Positions 8,505-16,642 of a stretch of 64,000 bases of DNA are shown here, piece by piece (positions within the stretch are counted from its first letter, which is position 1; each line of letters begins with the position of its first letter). This DNA comes from UKL13-3 sp943369665. GTDB taxonomy: Bacteria > Bacteroidota > Bacteroidia > UKL13-3. The DNA lies in assembly GCA_943369665.1 (NCBI GenBank), contig CALRNX020000011.1, positions 62,001 through 126,000 on the forward strand, read 5' to 3'. Made by a program: the position numbers and the translations under genes. The notes under the pieces are model-generated. The model saw only the letters and a program-made list of their open reading frames with translations. It was not told the DNA's origin and did not search any database.

Positions 8505-8924
8505 TTAGATTAGATATTTCTCCATTGCCCAATCGGGGATCTTTTCAGCTTTACCACTGGCTATATTTATCATGGCGTAATCAAAGTGACCATCACAACA
8601 GAGCTTACCGGTAGTTTTGTTTTTAATAAAAAAATTAACCCGTACGGTCTTGTCGGTTGCTGCGATGAGTTGTGTTTGCGCGAGCATTGTATCTCCGAGT
8701 TTTAAGGCGCGCTTAAAATTTACCAGGCATGATGTAACGACCCAGCCCAAACCTTTCTCAATATACGTACTCATCGGGTTTCCATAACACCTGTCCATTT
8801 GGTCGTAGCGGGCTGCCAAAACATAATCAATGTATTTTGCACTGTGTACATGCTGAAACATATCGATATCATCAGGTCGCACGGCCAGCTCGGTTTCGTA
8901 TATCGTGGTGTTAAGGTTCTCCAT
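8505..8924 (-). CDS. Acyl-CoA thioesterase, hotdog fold (4HBT-like)
   Basis: This is a 139-residue single hotdog domain. The catalytic-loop region reads RPDDIDMFQHVHSAKYIDYV, matching the family pattern in which an Asp/His pair and a following helix hold the thioester. A central FKRALKLGDTM and a C-terminal GHFDYAMIN strand complete the fold. It probably hydrolyses acyl-CoA in the cytoplasm; the chain preference is unknown. An upstream TTG at 8930 is in frame, but the ATG at 8922-8924 is the natural start. It is divergent from the GDSL lipoprotein with a 53-base shared gap. Confidence 0.85.
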   Translation of the reverse strand: MENLNTTIYETELAVRPDDIDMFQHVHSAKYIDYVLAARYDQMDRCYGNPMSTYIEKGLGWVVTSCLVNFKRALKLGDTMLAQTQLIAATDKTVRVNFFIKNKTTGKLCCDGHFDYAMINIASGKAEKIPDWAMEKYLI

Positions 8925-8977
8925 TTGCAAAAACTATTTGTGTTCAATTATCGTATTTTATTTAAACAATCACTCAA

Positions 8978-9691
8978 ATGCACAAAGCAAAATATGTTTT
9001 CCTTGTTATGTCTCTGTTAACTATTGGTTGCAAACAAAGCATGTATGATGAAGCGGAATATCGGAAAAAGATCAAATCAGCATTGGTGAAAAAAGTAACG
9101 TATCTGGCCCTGGGGGATTCATATACAAAAGGGCAAAGCGTGCCGTTGGGCGAGAGTTTTCCTTATGCTCTCAGCGATAGTTTAAATAGGGAAACCTATA
9201 TAGAAATGTCAGAAACAAAAGTGATCGCCCAAACGGGGTGGACTACTGCTAATTTGTTAAACGCCATTGCGGAGCAATCGTTTACCCAGCCGTATGATCT
9301 GGTAACGTTACTCATTGGTGTAAACAATCAATATCAAGGGAAATCAATCGCACAATACCGCACAGAATTTATCCTGTGTTTGCAAAAGGCCATAGAACTT
9401 GCGGGTAATGATAGGAGTAAAGTGATCGTGTTATCCATTCCCGATTATGGTTATACTCCTTTTGGAGCCAGTGGCAAAGCTTATATTTCGCAACAAATAG
9501 ATGCATTTAATGCTGTAAACAAAACGATCTCCGATTCGATAGGAGTGGATTATGTAGATATTGCACCGATCTCCCGTTCCGAGGATATCGAATTGGTGGC
9601 TCCTGATAATTTGCACCCTTCGGGCAGGCAATACAAATTATGGGTCGATAAAATGTATCTGTTGGCAAAACAAAAAATAGAGCGGTATTAG
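8978..9691 (+). CDS. SGNH/GDSL-family hydrolase, lipoprotein
   Basis: This 237-residue protein carries a lipoprotein signal (SLLTIGC, Cys 18), so it is likely anchored in the outer or inner membrane facing the periplasm. The SGNH blocks are visible: block I YLALGDSYTKG with the nucleophile Ser, a Gly in block II (IAQTGWTTANLL), block III IGVNNQYQG with the Asn, and block V APDNLHPSG with the catalytic Asp/His pair. Such enzymes are esterases or lipases, often acting on acylated sugars or lipids. Its stop overlaps the stop of the convergent zinc-ribbon gene by 4 bases. Confidence 0.87.
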   Translation: MHKAKYVFLVMSLLTIGCKQSMYDEAEYRKKIKSALVKKVTYLALGDSYTKGQSVPLGESFPYALSDSLNRETYIEMSETKVIAQTGWTTANLLNAIAEQSFTQPYDLVTLLIGVNNQYQGKSIAQYRTEFILCLQKAIELAGNDRSKVIVLSIPDYGYTPFGASGKAYISQQIDAFNAVNKTISDSIGVDYVDIAPISRSEDIELVAPDNLHPSGRQYKLWVDKMYLLAKQKIERY

Positions 9692-10053
9692 GTTCTGTCT
9701 TCGGAGCGTTTCACCAACATATAATAGTCGTTTTCCAATGGCAAATATCCGTACTCATAACAAAAGTAATATGTCGTTCCAACTTTAGTGGTATAAGTAT
9801 GTGTATGGTACGAAAAGTTAAAGCCTTTGTCTTCGAGTCGCCTGCGACTGGCTTTGCTTTTGTTTTCTTCTGTCGGAATGAGTTCTTCTAATACTTTTCG
9901 GTTTTTACGCAGCGTATTATTTACGTTACGCATAAAGGTAGTGTCGGATTTAAGTCGATTGTTGTAAGCTGTTCGACATTGGTCATCGCAAAATTTTTTG
10001 TCGATTCTTCCTTTCAGTTCGTTGCCACATTGCAGGCATACTTTGGTTTCCAT
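9688..10053 (-). CDS. Small zinc-ribbon protein
   Basis: This 121-residue protein starts with a four-cysteine zinc ribbon, CLQCGNELKG...KKFCDDQC (CX2C...CX3C), within the first 30 residues. A basic helical stretch (NTLRKNRKVLEEL) follows, then a C-terminal domain rich in Tyr (YHTHTYTTKVGTTYYFCYEYGY). The open frame extends to 10116, but the ATG at 10051-10053 puts the ribbon at the N-terminus and avoids reading through the dnaK terminator. The ribbon resembles the MYM/DUF2116 type seen in many Bacteroidota proteins. Its role is unknown; nucleic-acid or protein binding is a guess. It is separate from dnaK. Confidence 0.75.
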   Translation of the reverse strand: METKVCLQCGNELKGRIDKKFCDDQCRTAYNNRLKSDTTFMRNVNNTLRKNRKVLEELIPTEENKSKASRRRLEDKGFNFSYHTHTYTTKVGTTYYFCYEYGYLPLENDYYMLVKRSEDRT

Positions 10054-10097
10054 AGGCAGTTGGGTATGATTGTGTTTGCTAAAATAAACGTACTGCG

Positions 10098-10137
10098 TAA
10101 AAAAAACAAAAGCCACCCGATGTAAAATCAGGTGGCT
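10098..10137 (-). terminator. Rho-independent terminator of dnaK
   Basis: The arms 10111-10121 and 10127-10137 (AGCCACCCGAT / ATCAGGTGGCT) form an 11-base stem with a GTAAA loop. On the plus strand one pair is C-A, but on the minus strand it becomes a U.G wobble. The T-rich tract follows on the minus strand (10098-10110). The hairpin therefore serves dnaK. Confidence 0.85.
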
Positions 10138-10159
10138 TTATTAATGGTTTATAAATGAA

Positions 10160-12058
10160 TTATTTCACTTCTTCAAAGTCTACATCTTGCACTTTTGATT
10201 CACTTTCATTACCACTTGTAGCACTTTCGCCAGGATTTGCACCTGCCTGAGCTTCTTGTGTAGCTTTGTATAGATCTTCGCTGGCAGCAGTCCAAGCTGT
10301 ATTCAGCGCTTCCATTGCCTTATCAATTGCCGCGATATCTTTGCTTTCATGAGCTTTTTTCAATTCAGCAACTGCTGTTTCAATTGTCGCTTTTTTGTCT
10401 TCAGGCAATTTATCGCCATACTCTTTCAATTGTTTTTCGGTTTGGAAAACAAGGCTATCGGCAGCATTTATTTTATCAGCTTCTTCCTTGATTTTTCTGT
10501 CAGCTTCAGCATTGGCTTCAGCTTCAGCTTTCATACGCTTGATCTCTTCATCGCTTAATCCGCTGCTTGCTTCGATACGAATTTTTTGTTCTTTTCCGGT
10601 TCCTTTGTCTTTTGCACTTACGTGTAAAATACCGTTGGCATCAATATCAAACGAAACTTCAATTTGAGGAACACCACGAGGAGCAGGAGGTACGCCATCC
10701 AAGTGGAAACGGCCTAAAGTTCTGTTATCTCTTGCCATTGAGCGCTCACCTTGCAAAATGTGTATTTCCACACTTGGTTGGTTATCGCTTGCTGTACTAA
10801 ATGTTTCGCTACGTTTTGTCGGAATGGTTGTGTTCGACTCGATTAATTTGGTCATTACACCACCCATTGTTTCAATACCCAACGAAAGGGGAGTAACATC
10901 CAAAAGCAATACATCTTTAACCTCACCGGTCATTACACCACCTTGGATCGCAGCTCCTAAAGCTACTACCTCATCAGGGTTTACACCTTTTGAAGGCGCT
11001 TTTCCAAAAAAGGCTTCAACAGCAGCTTGTATCGCAGGGATACGGGTTGAACCACCTACTAAAATCACTTCGTCAATCTGGCTGGTTGTTAAACCTGCAT
11101 TTTGCAAAGCTGTTTTACAAGGTTCAATAGTACGTTTGATCAAAGAGTCAGCTAATTGCTCAAATTTTGCACGGCTTAATGTTTTCACCAAATGTTTTGG
11201 AATTCCATCAACCGGGATAATATATGGTAAGTTAACTTCGGTTTGAGTAGAGCTTGAAAGTTCGATTTTTGCTTTTTCGGCAGCTTCTTTCAAACGTTGC
11301 AAAGCCATAGGGTCTTTGCGCAAGTCTATACCCTCATCGTTTTTAAACTCATCCGCCAACCAGTCAATAATCACTTGGTCAAAATCATCACCACCTAAGT
11401 GGGTATCTCCGTCTGTTGATTTTACTTCAAAAACGCCATCACCTAATTCAAGTACCGAAACGTCATGTGTTCCACCTCCGCAGTCAAACACAACGATTTT
11501 TTGATCTTTACCTTTTTTGTCCATACCATAAGCCAAAGCAGCTGCGGTTGGTTCATTGATGATACGTTTTACAGTTAAACCTGCAATTTCACCGGCTTCT
11601 TTCGTTGCCTGGCGTTGTGCATCGTTAAAGTAAGCAGGTACTGTGATCACTGCCTCTTTTACTTCCTGACCCAGGTAGTCTTCAGCTGTTTTCTTCATTT
11701 TTTGAAGGATCATTGCTGAAATTTCCTGAGGAGAATACATTCTTCCATCAATGTTTACACGAGGGGTATTATTATCTCCTTTTTCTACCGAATAAGGCAC
11801 ACGAGAAAGTTCTTTTTCGATTTCGCTGAAGGTATGTCCCATAAAACGTTTGATCGAGTAGATCGTGTTTTTAGGATTTGTTACCGCCTGACGTTTAGCA
11901 GGATCACCAATTTTGCGTTCTCCGTCTTTCAAAAATGCAACGATTGAAGGTGTGGTTCTACGGCCTTCGCTGTTTGCAATAACCACCGCTTCGTTACCTT
12001 CCATTACAGCCACGCAAGAGTTGGTTGTTCCTAAGTCAATTCCAATTATTTTACTCAT
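10160..12058 (-). CDS. dnaK: Molecular chaperone DnaK (Hsp70)
   Basis: DnaK is an ATP-dependent chaperone that folds and rescues proteins together with DnaJ and GrpE. The 632-residue protein is complete. The start IGIDLGTTNSCVAVMEG is the Hsp70 signature; the ATPase domain also shows VFDCGGGTHDVSVLE and ILVGGSTRIPAIQ. The substrate-binding domain (about residues 390-500) and helical lid follow, and the protein ends in VDFEEVK, like other bacterial DnaKs. The ATG is at 12056-12058. No dnaJ or grpE is adjacent, and I saw no CIRCE element in the 146-base upstream gap. A strong hairpin ends the transcript. Confidence 0.98.
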   Translation of the reverse strand: MSKIIGIDLGTTNSCVAVMEGNEAVVIANSEGRRTTPSIVAFLKDGERKIGDPAKRQAVTNPKNTIYSIKRFMGHTFSEIEKELSRVPYSVEKGDNNTPRVNIDGRMYSPQEISAMILQKMKKTAEDYLGQEVKEAVITVPAYFNDAQRQATKEAGEIAGLTVKRIINEPTAAALAYGMDKKGKDQKIVVFDCGGGTHDVSVLELGDGVFEVKSTDGDTHLGGDDFDQVIIDWLADEFKNDEGIDLRKDPMALQRLKEAAEKAKIELSSSTQTEVNLPYIIPVDGIPKHLVKTLSRAKFEQLADSLIKRTIEPCKTALQNAGLTTSQIDEVILVGGSTRIPAIQAAVEAFFGKAPSKGVNPDEVVALGAAIQGGVMTGEVKDVLLLDVTPLSLGIETMGGVMTKLIESNTTIPTKRSETFSTASDNQPSVEIHILQGERSMARDNRTLGRFHLDGVPPAPRGVPQIEVSFDIDANGILHVSAKDKGTGKEQKIRIEASSGLSDEEIKRMKAEAEANAEADRKIKEEADKINAADSLVFQTEKQLKEYGDKLPEDKKATIETAVAELKKAHESKDIAAIDKAMEALNTAWTAASEDLYKATQEAQAGANPGESATSGNESESKVQDVDFEEVK

Positions 12059-12204
12059 AGTTCTTTGTTTTACTAATTTTTATTGACAACAGTTTATCAA
12101 TGACAGTGCCAACCCCAAAAATGTCAGTTTTGAGGGAAACAATGGCACAAAGAGGCGCCAATAATAAACATACGGGGAAAAAATGGCAGAGTTTGGACTA
12201 CAGC

Positions 12205-13185
12205 CTAAGGTATAAAGTTGAGGTTTTTCGGATCTGCGTTCAGCAATGAAATTAGGTCGGGTTTTGCTGCTGCCCAGTTGCTTCCACCAAGGTTCTGGAT
12301 ATTGAAGTCAAGGTTTTCACTACGGCTCGAAAAAATACCCAATCCTCCTGAAATATTGGAGTATTCGAGTTTTTTCTGCACAATAGCTGCGCTCGGCTTC
12401 ATGATTTCCATCAAGTCGGATAATTCTTTGCCTGCACCTACATATGACATGTCGAAACCAATAATTTGACGGGTGTAGGCGGCTTTAACAGGAATAACGT
12501 CTTTGAGGTAGTTTACATAACTCCTGTTATTAATATTATACCTGATACCATCAGATACGGTTACTGGTGTTTCGGTGAGAATATAGTCAACGTTAAATGT
12601 ATCAGCCGATGTTATGGATCCAGTATATTCTAAATATTTAAAGCGGAGGGTAGCGCTAACTGTAGTGGCTGATGCAATTGGGGTTACCGTTATGCTGATA
12701 AAGTTTTCGGGTTTTGCAAATCTGAATGTTGCTGTTTTGATGTCGGATGTGCCAATGGCACTGGTACTGGCTACATAAGTATTGTTTGTTTTAGGACTGT
12801 ATATCTCCAAGGTATAACCCTTGTTGTATATCGGTGTCAGGTTCCCTTTGTACAAATAGTGGGGATTGCCCGAAAAAAAACCGGCTTGCTTAGGTATTTC
12901 TGTGGTTCGGGTAAATATTACATCAGGTAATCCAGTGCCTTTTACTTTTACAAATATGGTATCAAAATAAAGGGAATCATTAATTTGAGCGCCCTGGTCG
13001 GTTGTAATATCAACTGAATTCTGATACGTTTTTTCAATGCGCAAGTACTGGGTAGATACGTTCGGGTCTAAAAATGCATATACAACGGGTGTTTCTTTCC
13101 AGTCGGTATTAATATCTATTTCGTTGTCACATCCGCCTAAAGGCAATATGATTATCAAAAGTATAAGGATTCTGATTACGTTCAT
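12205..13185 (-). CDS. Secreted lipoprotein of unknown function (DUF4249-like)
   Basis: This 326-residue protein has a lipoprotein signal (ILPLGGC, Cys 19). The mature part begins with ETPVVYAFLDPN and YLRIEKTYQN and is rich in beta-strand and Thr/Ser. This fits the Bacteroidota lipoproteins of the DUF4249 type, which often occur near TonB-dependent receptors. No such receptor is adjacent, and the family call rests on overall resemblance only. A TTAAAAC heptamer repeat lies about 40 bases upstream of the start. Confidence 0.65.
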   Translation of the reverse strand: MNVIRILILLIIILPLGGCDNEIDINTDWKETPVVYAFLDPNVSTQYLRIEKTYQNSVDITTDQGAQINDSLYFDTIFVKVKGTGLPDVIFTRTTEIPKQAGFFSGNPHYLYKGNLTPIYNKGYTLEIYSPKTNNTYVASTSAIGTSDIKTATFRFAKPENFISITVTPIASATTVSATLRFKYLEYTGSITSADTFNVDYILTETPVTVSDGIRYNINNRSYVNYLKDVIPVKAAYTRQIIGFDMSYVGAGKELSDLMEIMKPSAAIVQKKLEYSNISGGLGIFSSRSENLDFNIQNLGGSNWAAAKPDLISLLNADPKNLNFIP

Positions 13186-13224
13186 TTGGTGCGAATATAT
13201 TGGTATCTGTTGTTTTTTTATAAT

Positions 13225-13252
13225 TTAAAACTAAAAGCTTAAAACTTAAACC
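13225..13252. repeat. Heptamer tandem repeat TTAAAAC
   Basis: The units are TTAAAAC, TAAAAGC, TTAAAAC, TTAAACC. The array lies in the divergent gap between the lipoprotein gene and panB. Its sequence differs from the other arrays but the period is the same. Confidence 0.55.
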
Positions 13253-13284
13253 ATTCAGCTTAGTGAGTGTTAATTTTAGAATAA

Positions 13285-13314
13285 TTGGTTGCTTGCAAAG
13301 TTTATCTAACTTTG
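13285..13314 (+). promoter_or_regulatory. Bacteroidota-type promoter of panB
   Basis: TTG (13285-13287), a 19-base spacer and TAACTTTG (13307-13314) match the phylum consensus TTG-N19-TAnnTTTG exactly. The predicted start of transcription near 13321 leaves a leader of about 27 bases before the panB ATG. Confidence 0.7.
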
Positions 13315-13347
13315 ACCGCATATTCCTAAACTTCGAATTATTATCAT

Positions 13348-14163
13348 ATGAGTACCTATAAAGAGACAAAAAAAATCACCACACATATTTTGCAGGAAAT
13401 GAAGATGCGCGGTGAAAAAATTTCGATGCTTACTGCTTACGATTATTCGATGGCCCGCATTTATGACGATGCAAAAATTGATGTGTTGTTGGTAGGAGAT
13501 TCGGCTAGTAATGTGATGCATGGTTATGAAACAACATTGCCTATTACACTCGATCAGATGATCTCGCATGCAGCATCTGTTACACGAGCTGTTAAGCGCA
13601 GTTTGGTCGTAGTCGATTTGCCGTTTGGGTCTTATCAAGGTAACTCTAAGGAGGCATTGGTTTCTTCCATTCGTATCATGAAGGAAGCGGAGGCACATGC
13701 CATTAAACTGGAAGGAGGAGAAGAGGTGGTGGATTCGATCAAACGTATCCTTACTGCTGGTATTCCGGTAATGGGACATTTGGGATTAACACCTCAGAGT
13801 ATCTATAAATTCGGAACGTATGAGGTTCGCGCAAAAGAAGAAGAAGAGGCAAAAAAATTGATTCAGGATGCCAAATTACTGGAAGAAGCCGGCTGCTTTG
13901 CCATTGTGCTTGAAAAAATTCCTTCGAGCTTAGCTACTCAGGTGGCGCAAAGTGTAAAGGTTCCCATTATTGGGATTGGTGCGGGATCCGGTGTGGATGG
14001 ACAGGTTTTGGTAAGCCACGACATGTTGGGTATCAACAAGGAGTTTTCTCCCAAATTCTTGAGACGTTATCTGAATTTATATGATGAAATTAAAGGAGCG
14101 GTTGAAGCATATGTTGCTGATGTTAAATCGGTGAATTTCCCCAACGAAAAAGAACAATACTAA
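13348..14163 (+). CDS. panB: 3-methyl-2-oxobutanoate hydroxymethyltransferase
   Basis: PanB adds a hydroxymethyl group from methylenetetrahydrofolate to alpha-ketoisovalerate, the first committed step of pantothenate (CoA) synthesis. The protein has 271 residues. Family motifs are MLTAYDYSMARIYDDA, VLLVGDSASNVMHGYETTLP (metal-binding Asp), FGSYQGNSKEA, AIKLEGGEEV and MGHLGLTPQS. IIGIGAGSGVDGQVLVSHD near the C-terminus is also conserved. The start follows a textbook promoter. An rluA-type gene follows in the same frame and may be co-transcribed. Confidence 0.96.
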   Translation: MSTYKETKKITTHILQEMKMRGEKISMLTAYDYSMARIYDDAKIDVLLVGDSASNVMHGYETTLPITLDQMISHAASVTRAVKRSLVVVDLPFGSYQGNSKEALVSSIRIMKEAEAHAIKLEGGEEVVDSIKRILTAGIPVMGHLGLTPQSIYKFGTYEVRAKEEEEAKKLIQDAKLLEEAGCFAIVLEKIPSSLATQVAQSVKVPIIGIGAGSGVDGQVLVSHDMLGINKEFSPKFLRRYLNLYDEIKGAVEAYVADVKSVNFPNEKEQY

Positions 14164-14214
14164 CGAAAGGCCTATGGTTTTGTAACCTCTCTGCCAACTA
14201 AGTAAATACAGTAT

Positions 14215-14868
14215 ATTATCAAATTAAATATCCTTTACGAAGACAATCACCTGATAGCTGTTCACAAACGGAGCGGGCAATCTGTGCAGCCGGAGGAAGG
14301 TAAACCGGCATCTGTGGAAGATGAAGTAAAGCAGTATATTAAAGTATCGAAAAATAAACCGGGGGACGTTTTTTTAGGAGTCATACACCGTTTGGATATG
14401 CCAGTAAGTGGTATCGTATTGTTTGCCAAAACAAGTAAGGCTTTGGTACGTATGAATGAACAGTTTAAGCAGCGCAATGTGCAGAAAATATATACGGCAC
14501 AGGTTGTTAAAATTCCGGCTTCACCCAAAGCAATGTTGACACATTACCTGGTTCGTGATGACAATAAACGGATCACCAAAGCACATATAAAAGAAGTTCC
14601 GAATAGCCAAAAAGCGCAACTGGAGTATGAAGTTGTTGCTGCCGAGCAGCAAATTGCCACGCTCAAAATCATTCTGCATACGGGTCGCAAGCATCAAATA
14701 CGAGCACAACTTTCAAAAGAAGGTTTCCCCATAGTGGGTGATGTAAAATATGGAGCACCAAAACCATTGGCCAACGGGGCTATTGCTTTGTGTGCAACAT
14801 TTTTATCGTTTGTTCATCCTGTAACAAAAGAACAGGTAAGCATAAAAACAGCGTTCACCTATTTGTAG
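14215..14868 (+). CDS. RluA-family pseudouridine synthase with no standard start codon
   Basis: The enzyme isomerises uridine to pseudouridine in rRNA or tRNA. The catalytic motif GVIHRLDMPVSGIVLF is present, with HTGRKHQIRAQLS and GDVKYGA downstream; there is no S4 domain. Conserved N-terminal residues (LNILYEDNHLIAVHKRSG) are encoded from about 14224 onward. Between the in-frame stop at 14203-14205 and the GTG at 14284 there is no ATG, GTG or TTG. Starting at that GTG would delete the conserved first strand, so I place the start at the ATT at 14215 (or the ATC at 14218). The gene follows panB in the same frame and overlaps terC by 10 bases at its 3' end. Confidence 0.82.
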   Translation: MIKLNILYEDNHLIAVHKRSGQSVQPEEGKPASVEDEVKQYIKVSKNKPGDVFLGVIHRLDMPVSGIVLFAKTSKALVRMNEQFKQRNVQKIYTAQVVKIPASPKAMLTHYLVRDDNKRITKAHIKEVPNSQKAQLEYEVVAAEQQIATLKIILHTGRKHQIRAQLSKEGFPIVGDVKYGAPKPLANGAIALCATFLSFVHPVTKEQVSIKTAFTYL

Positions 14869-15602
14869 AGATCTTTCAGTTCTACCGATTTGGTGTTCTT
14901 CTTTTTCATTCTGAGGTTCAGCAGTTCTACACCAACCGAAAATGCCATTGCGAAATATACATACGCTTTTGGAACTTCATAACCAAGGGCCTGAGCGCCT
15001 AACAATACACCGATCATTAACAAAAATGCAAGGGCAAGTAATTTGATACTTGGGTGTTTGTCGATGAATTTTGCGATTGCCTGAGAGAAAAACAACATGA
15101 TCACCATTGAAATAACAACAGCCAAGATCATAATGGGAAGATCCTGAGCCAAACCAACAGCCGTTATGATTGAATCAAAAGAGAACACAATATCAATAAG
15201 AATCACTTGGAACACAACACTCCAGAAAGTAGGTTTTACCTTTGTTTTGGTTTCATGTTCATTGGCTTCAAGTAATTCGAAAATTTCGAGTGTACTTTTA
15301 TAAATCAGGAACAAACCTCCTGCCATTAAAATGATACTTCTCCAACTGATGGGAATATTAAAAAATGTTGCCAAAGGGTGTACCATATCGTGAACAATAT
15401 GACTGATAAAACCTAATAATACGATCCGGATAAACAATGCTAAAAACAATCCCAAACGTCTTGCCTTGTTTTGGTTACCTACTTCCAAGCGGGAAGTAAC
15501 CAATGAAATGAAAATAACATTGTCAATACCCAATACGATTTCCATAACAGTAAGGGTAATGAGCGATAACCAGGCTTCGGGTTGAGAGAACAGTTCTAGC
15601 AT
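14859..15602 (-). CDS. TerC-family integral membrane protein
   Basis: This 247-residue membrane protein has about seven hydrophobic segments. The family's acidic intramembrane motifs are present: MEIVLGIDNVIFISL near the N-terminus and DIVFSFDSIITAVGL in the middle. TerC proteins are linked to tellurite resistance and to manganese export during protein secretion, and the conserved aspartates may bind metal. The C-terminus is short and charged. The gene ends 10 bases inside the convergent pseudouridine synthase gene. No ter operon is present, so a metal-ion role is more likely than tellurite resistance as such. Confidence 0.9.
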   Translation of the reverse strand: MLELFSQPEAWLSLITLTVMEIVLGIDNVIFISLVTSRLEVGNQNKARRLGLFLALFIRIVLLGFISHIVHDMVHPLATFFNIPISWRSIILMAGGLFLIYKSTLEIFELLEANEHETKTKVKPTFWSVVFQVILIDIVFSFDSIITAVGLAQDLPIMILAVVISMVIMLFFSQAIAKFIDKHPSIKLLALAFLLMIGVLLGAQALGYEVPKAYVYFAMAFSVGVELLNLRMKKKNTKSVELKDLYK

Positions 15603-15711
15603 ATTGTTGTTTAAATATTACAGCAAATGTACTGAAACCTGAGGGATTTTTATAGAGAGTTTAATTTATTGGTATTCAACTAACAGAAAAAAAGCTTGTT
15701 TGGTTGTTGCC

Positions 15712-16596
15712 TTAAAGCAGGGTTATGATTTTTTGAATGGACATTGGCTCAAACCAGTTTTGAGGAGCTTCTTTTTTAAACCAGGTAAGTTGTCGTTTGG
15801 CAAAATTACGGGTATGTTGTTTAATTAAATCTACAGCTTTATCGAGAGTATGTTTGCCTTCCAGATAGTCGAATAGCTCAGAATAACCAACCGTTTGCAG
15901 GGCGTATGTGTTTTTATATTGCTGCACACTTTTTACTTCCTCCAATAATCCTTGTTGCATCATCAAGTCAACGCGTTGGTTAATACGATCGTATAAAATC
16001 TCCCGGGGAAGGTTTAACACAATATTGATGGTTCTGAAATTTCGGGGTTGTTTGCTAAAAGCTGGAGTAAAACCACTTTGTTTGGCTAGTTCAATTTCAA
16101 TTGCGCGCATTATACGTTGCGGATTTTGTGTTTCAGTTTGCGCGTATATTTCAGGATTGAGTGCTTGCAGTTTTTGTTGCAAAGCCGTAATTCCTTCTTC
16201 AGCATAAAGTTTGTTGAGCTCGGTTCTTAAATCTTCATTGGCTTTGGGCATGTCATCCAATCCTTCGATAAGTGCTTTTACGTATAACCCTGAGCCTCCC
16301 ACAGCAATAACCGTATTATGTGTTTTGAACAAGTCGTTGAGTTTAGCGATGGCATCCCGCTCAAAGTCTCCTGCATTGTATGTTTGGGTAATACTGAGTT
16401 GTCCAATAAAATGATGTGGTACTTCGGCTAATTCTTCAACAGAAGGTTTGGCCGTACCGATACTGATCTCTTTGTAAAACTGTCGTGAGTCAGCCGATAT
16501 GATCTCGGTATTGAGTTGTTTGGCCAAGGCAATTGCTGTTGCCGTTTTGCCAACCGCAGTAGGGCCTAGGATACATAAGAGCGTTTTAGTTGTCAA
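15712..16596 (-). CDS. miaA: tRNA dimethylallyltransferase
   Basis: MiaA transfers a dimethylallyl group to A37 of tRNAs that read UNN codons. The 294-residue protein has the P-loop GPTAVGKT (residues 11-18), ISADSRQFYKEISIGTAKP (catalytic Asp and tRNA contact), VPHHFIG, VGGSGLYVKAL and QNPQRIMRAIEI. The C-terminal QHTRNFAKRQLTWFK is the family signature. The only start that includes the P-loop is the TTG at 16594-16596; an in-frame stop lies five codons upstream. It is followed, after a gap, by terC, and lies downstream of mpl. Confidence 0.95.
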   Translation of the reverse strand: MTTKTLLCILGPTAVGKTATAIALAKQLNTEIISADSRQFYKEISIGTAKPSVEELAEVPHHFIGQLSITQTYNAGDFERDAIAKLNDLFKTHNTVIAVGGSGLYVKALIEGLDDMPKANEDLRTELNKLYAEEGITALQQKLQALNPEIYAQTETQNPQRIMRAIEIELAKQSGFTPAFSKQPRNFRTINIVLNLPREILYDRINQRVDLMMQQGLLEEVKSVQQYKNTYALQTVGYSELFDYLEGKHTLDKAVDLIKQHTRNFAKRQLTWFKKEAPQNWFEPMSIQKIITLL

Positions 16597-16642
16597 GTAG
16601 TTGGTTTGTTATGTTGATTACCTCATGCATTCAAATATCAAC

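Noticed and set aside
10758..11246. 162-residue plus-strand ORF opposite dnaK
   Set aside because: Classic antisense ORF of dnaK with no independent support.
13306..13779. 157-residue minus-strand ORF over the panB start
   Set aside because: It lies opposite panB, whose motifs and promoter are clear, and has no recognisable family.
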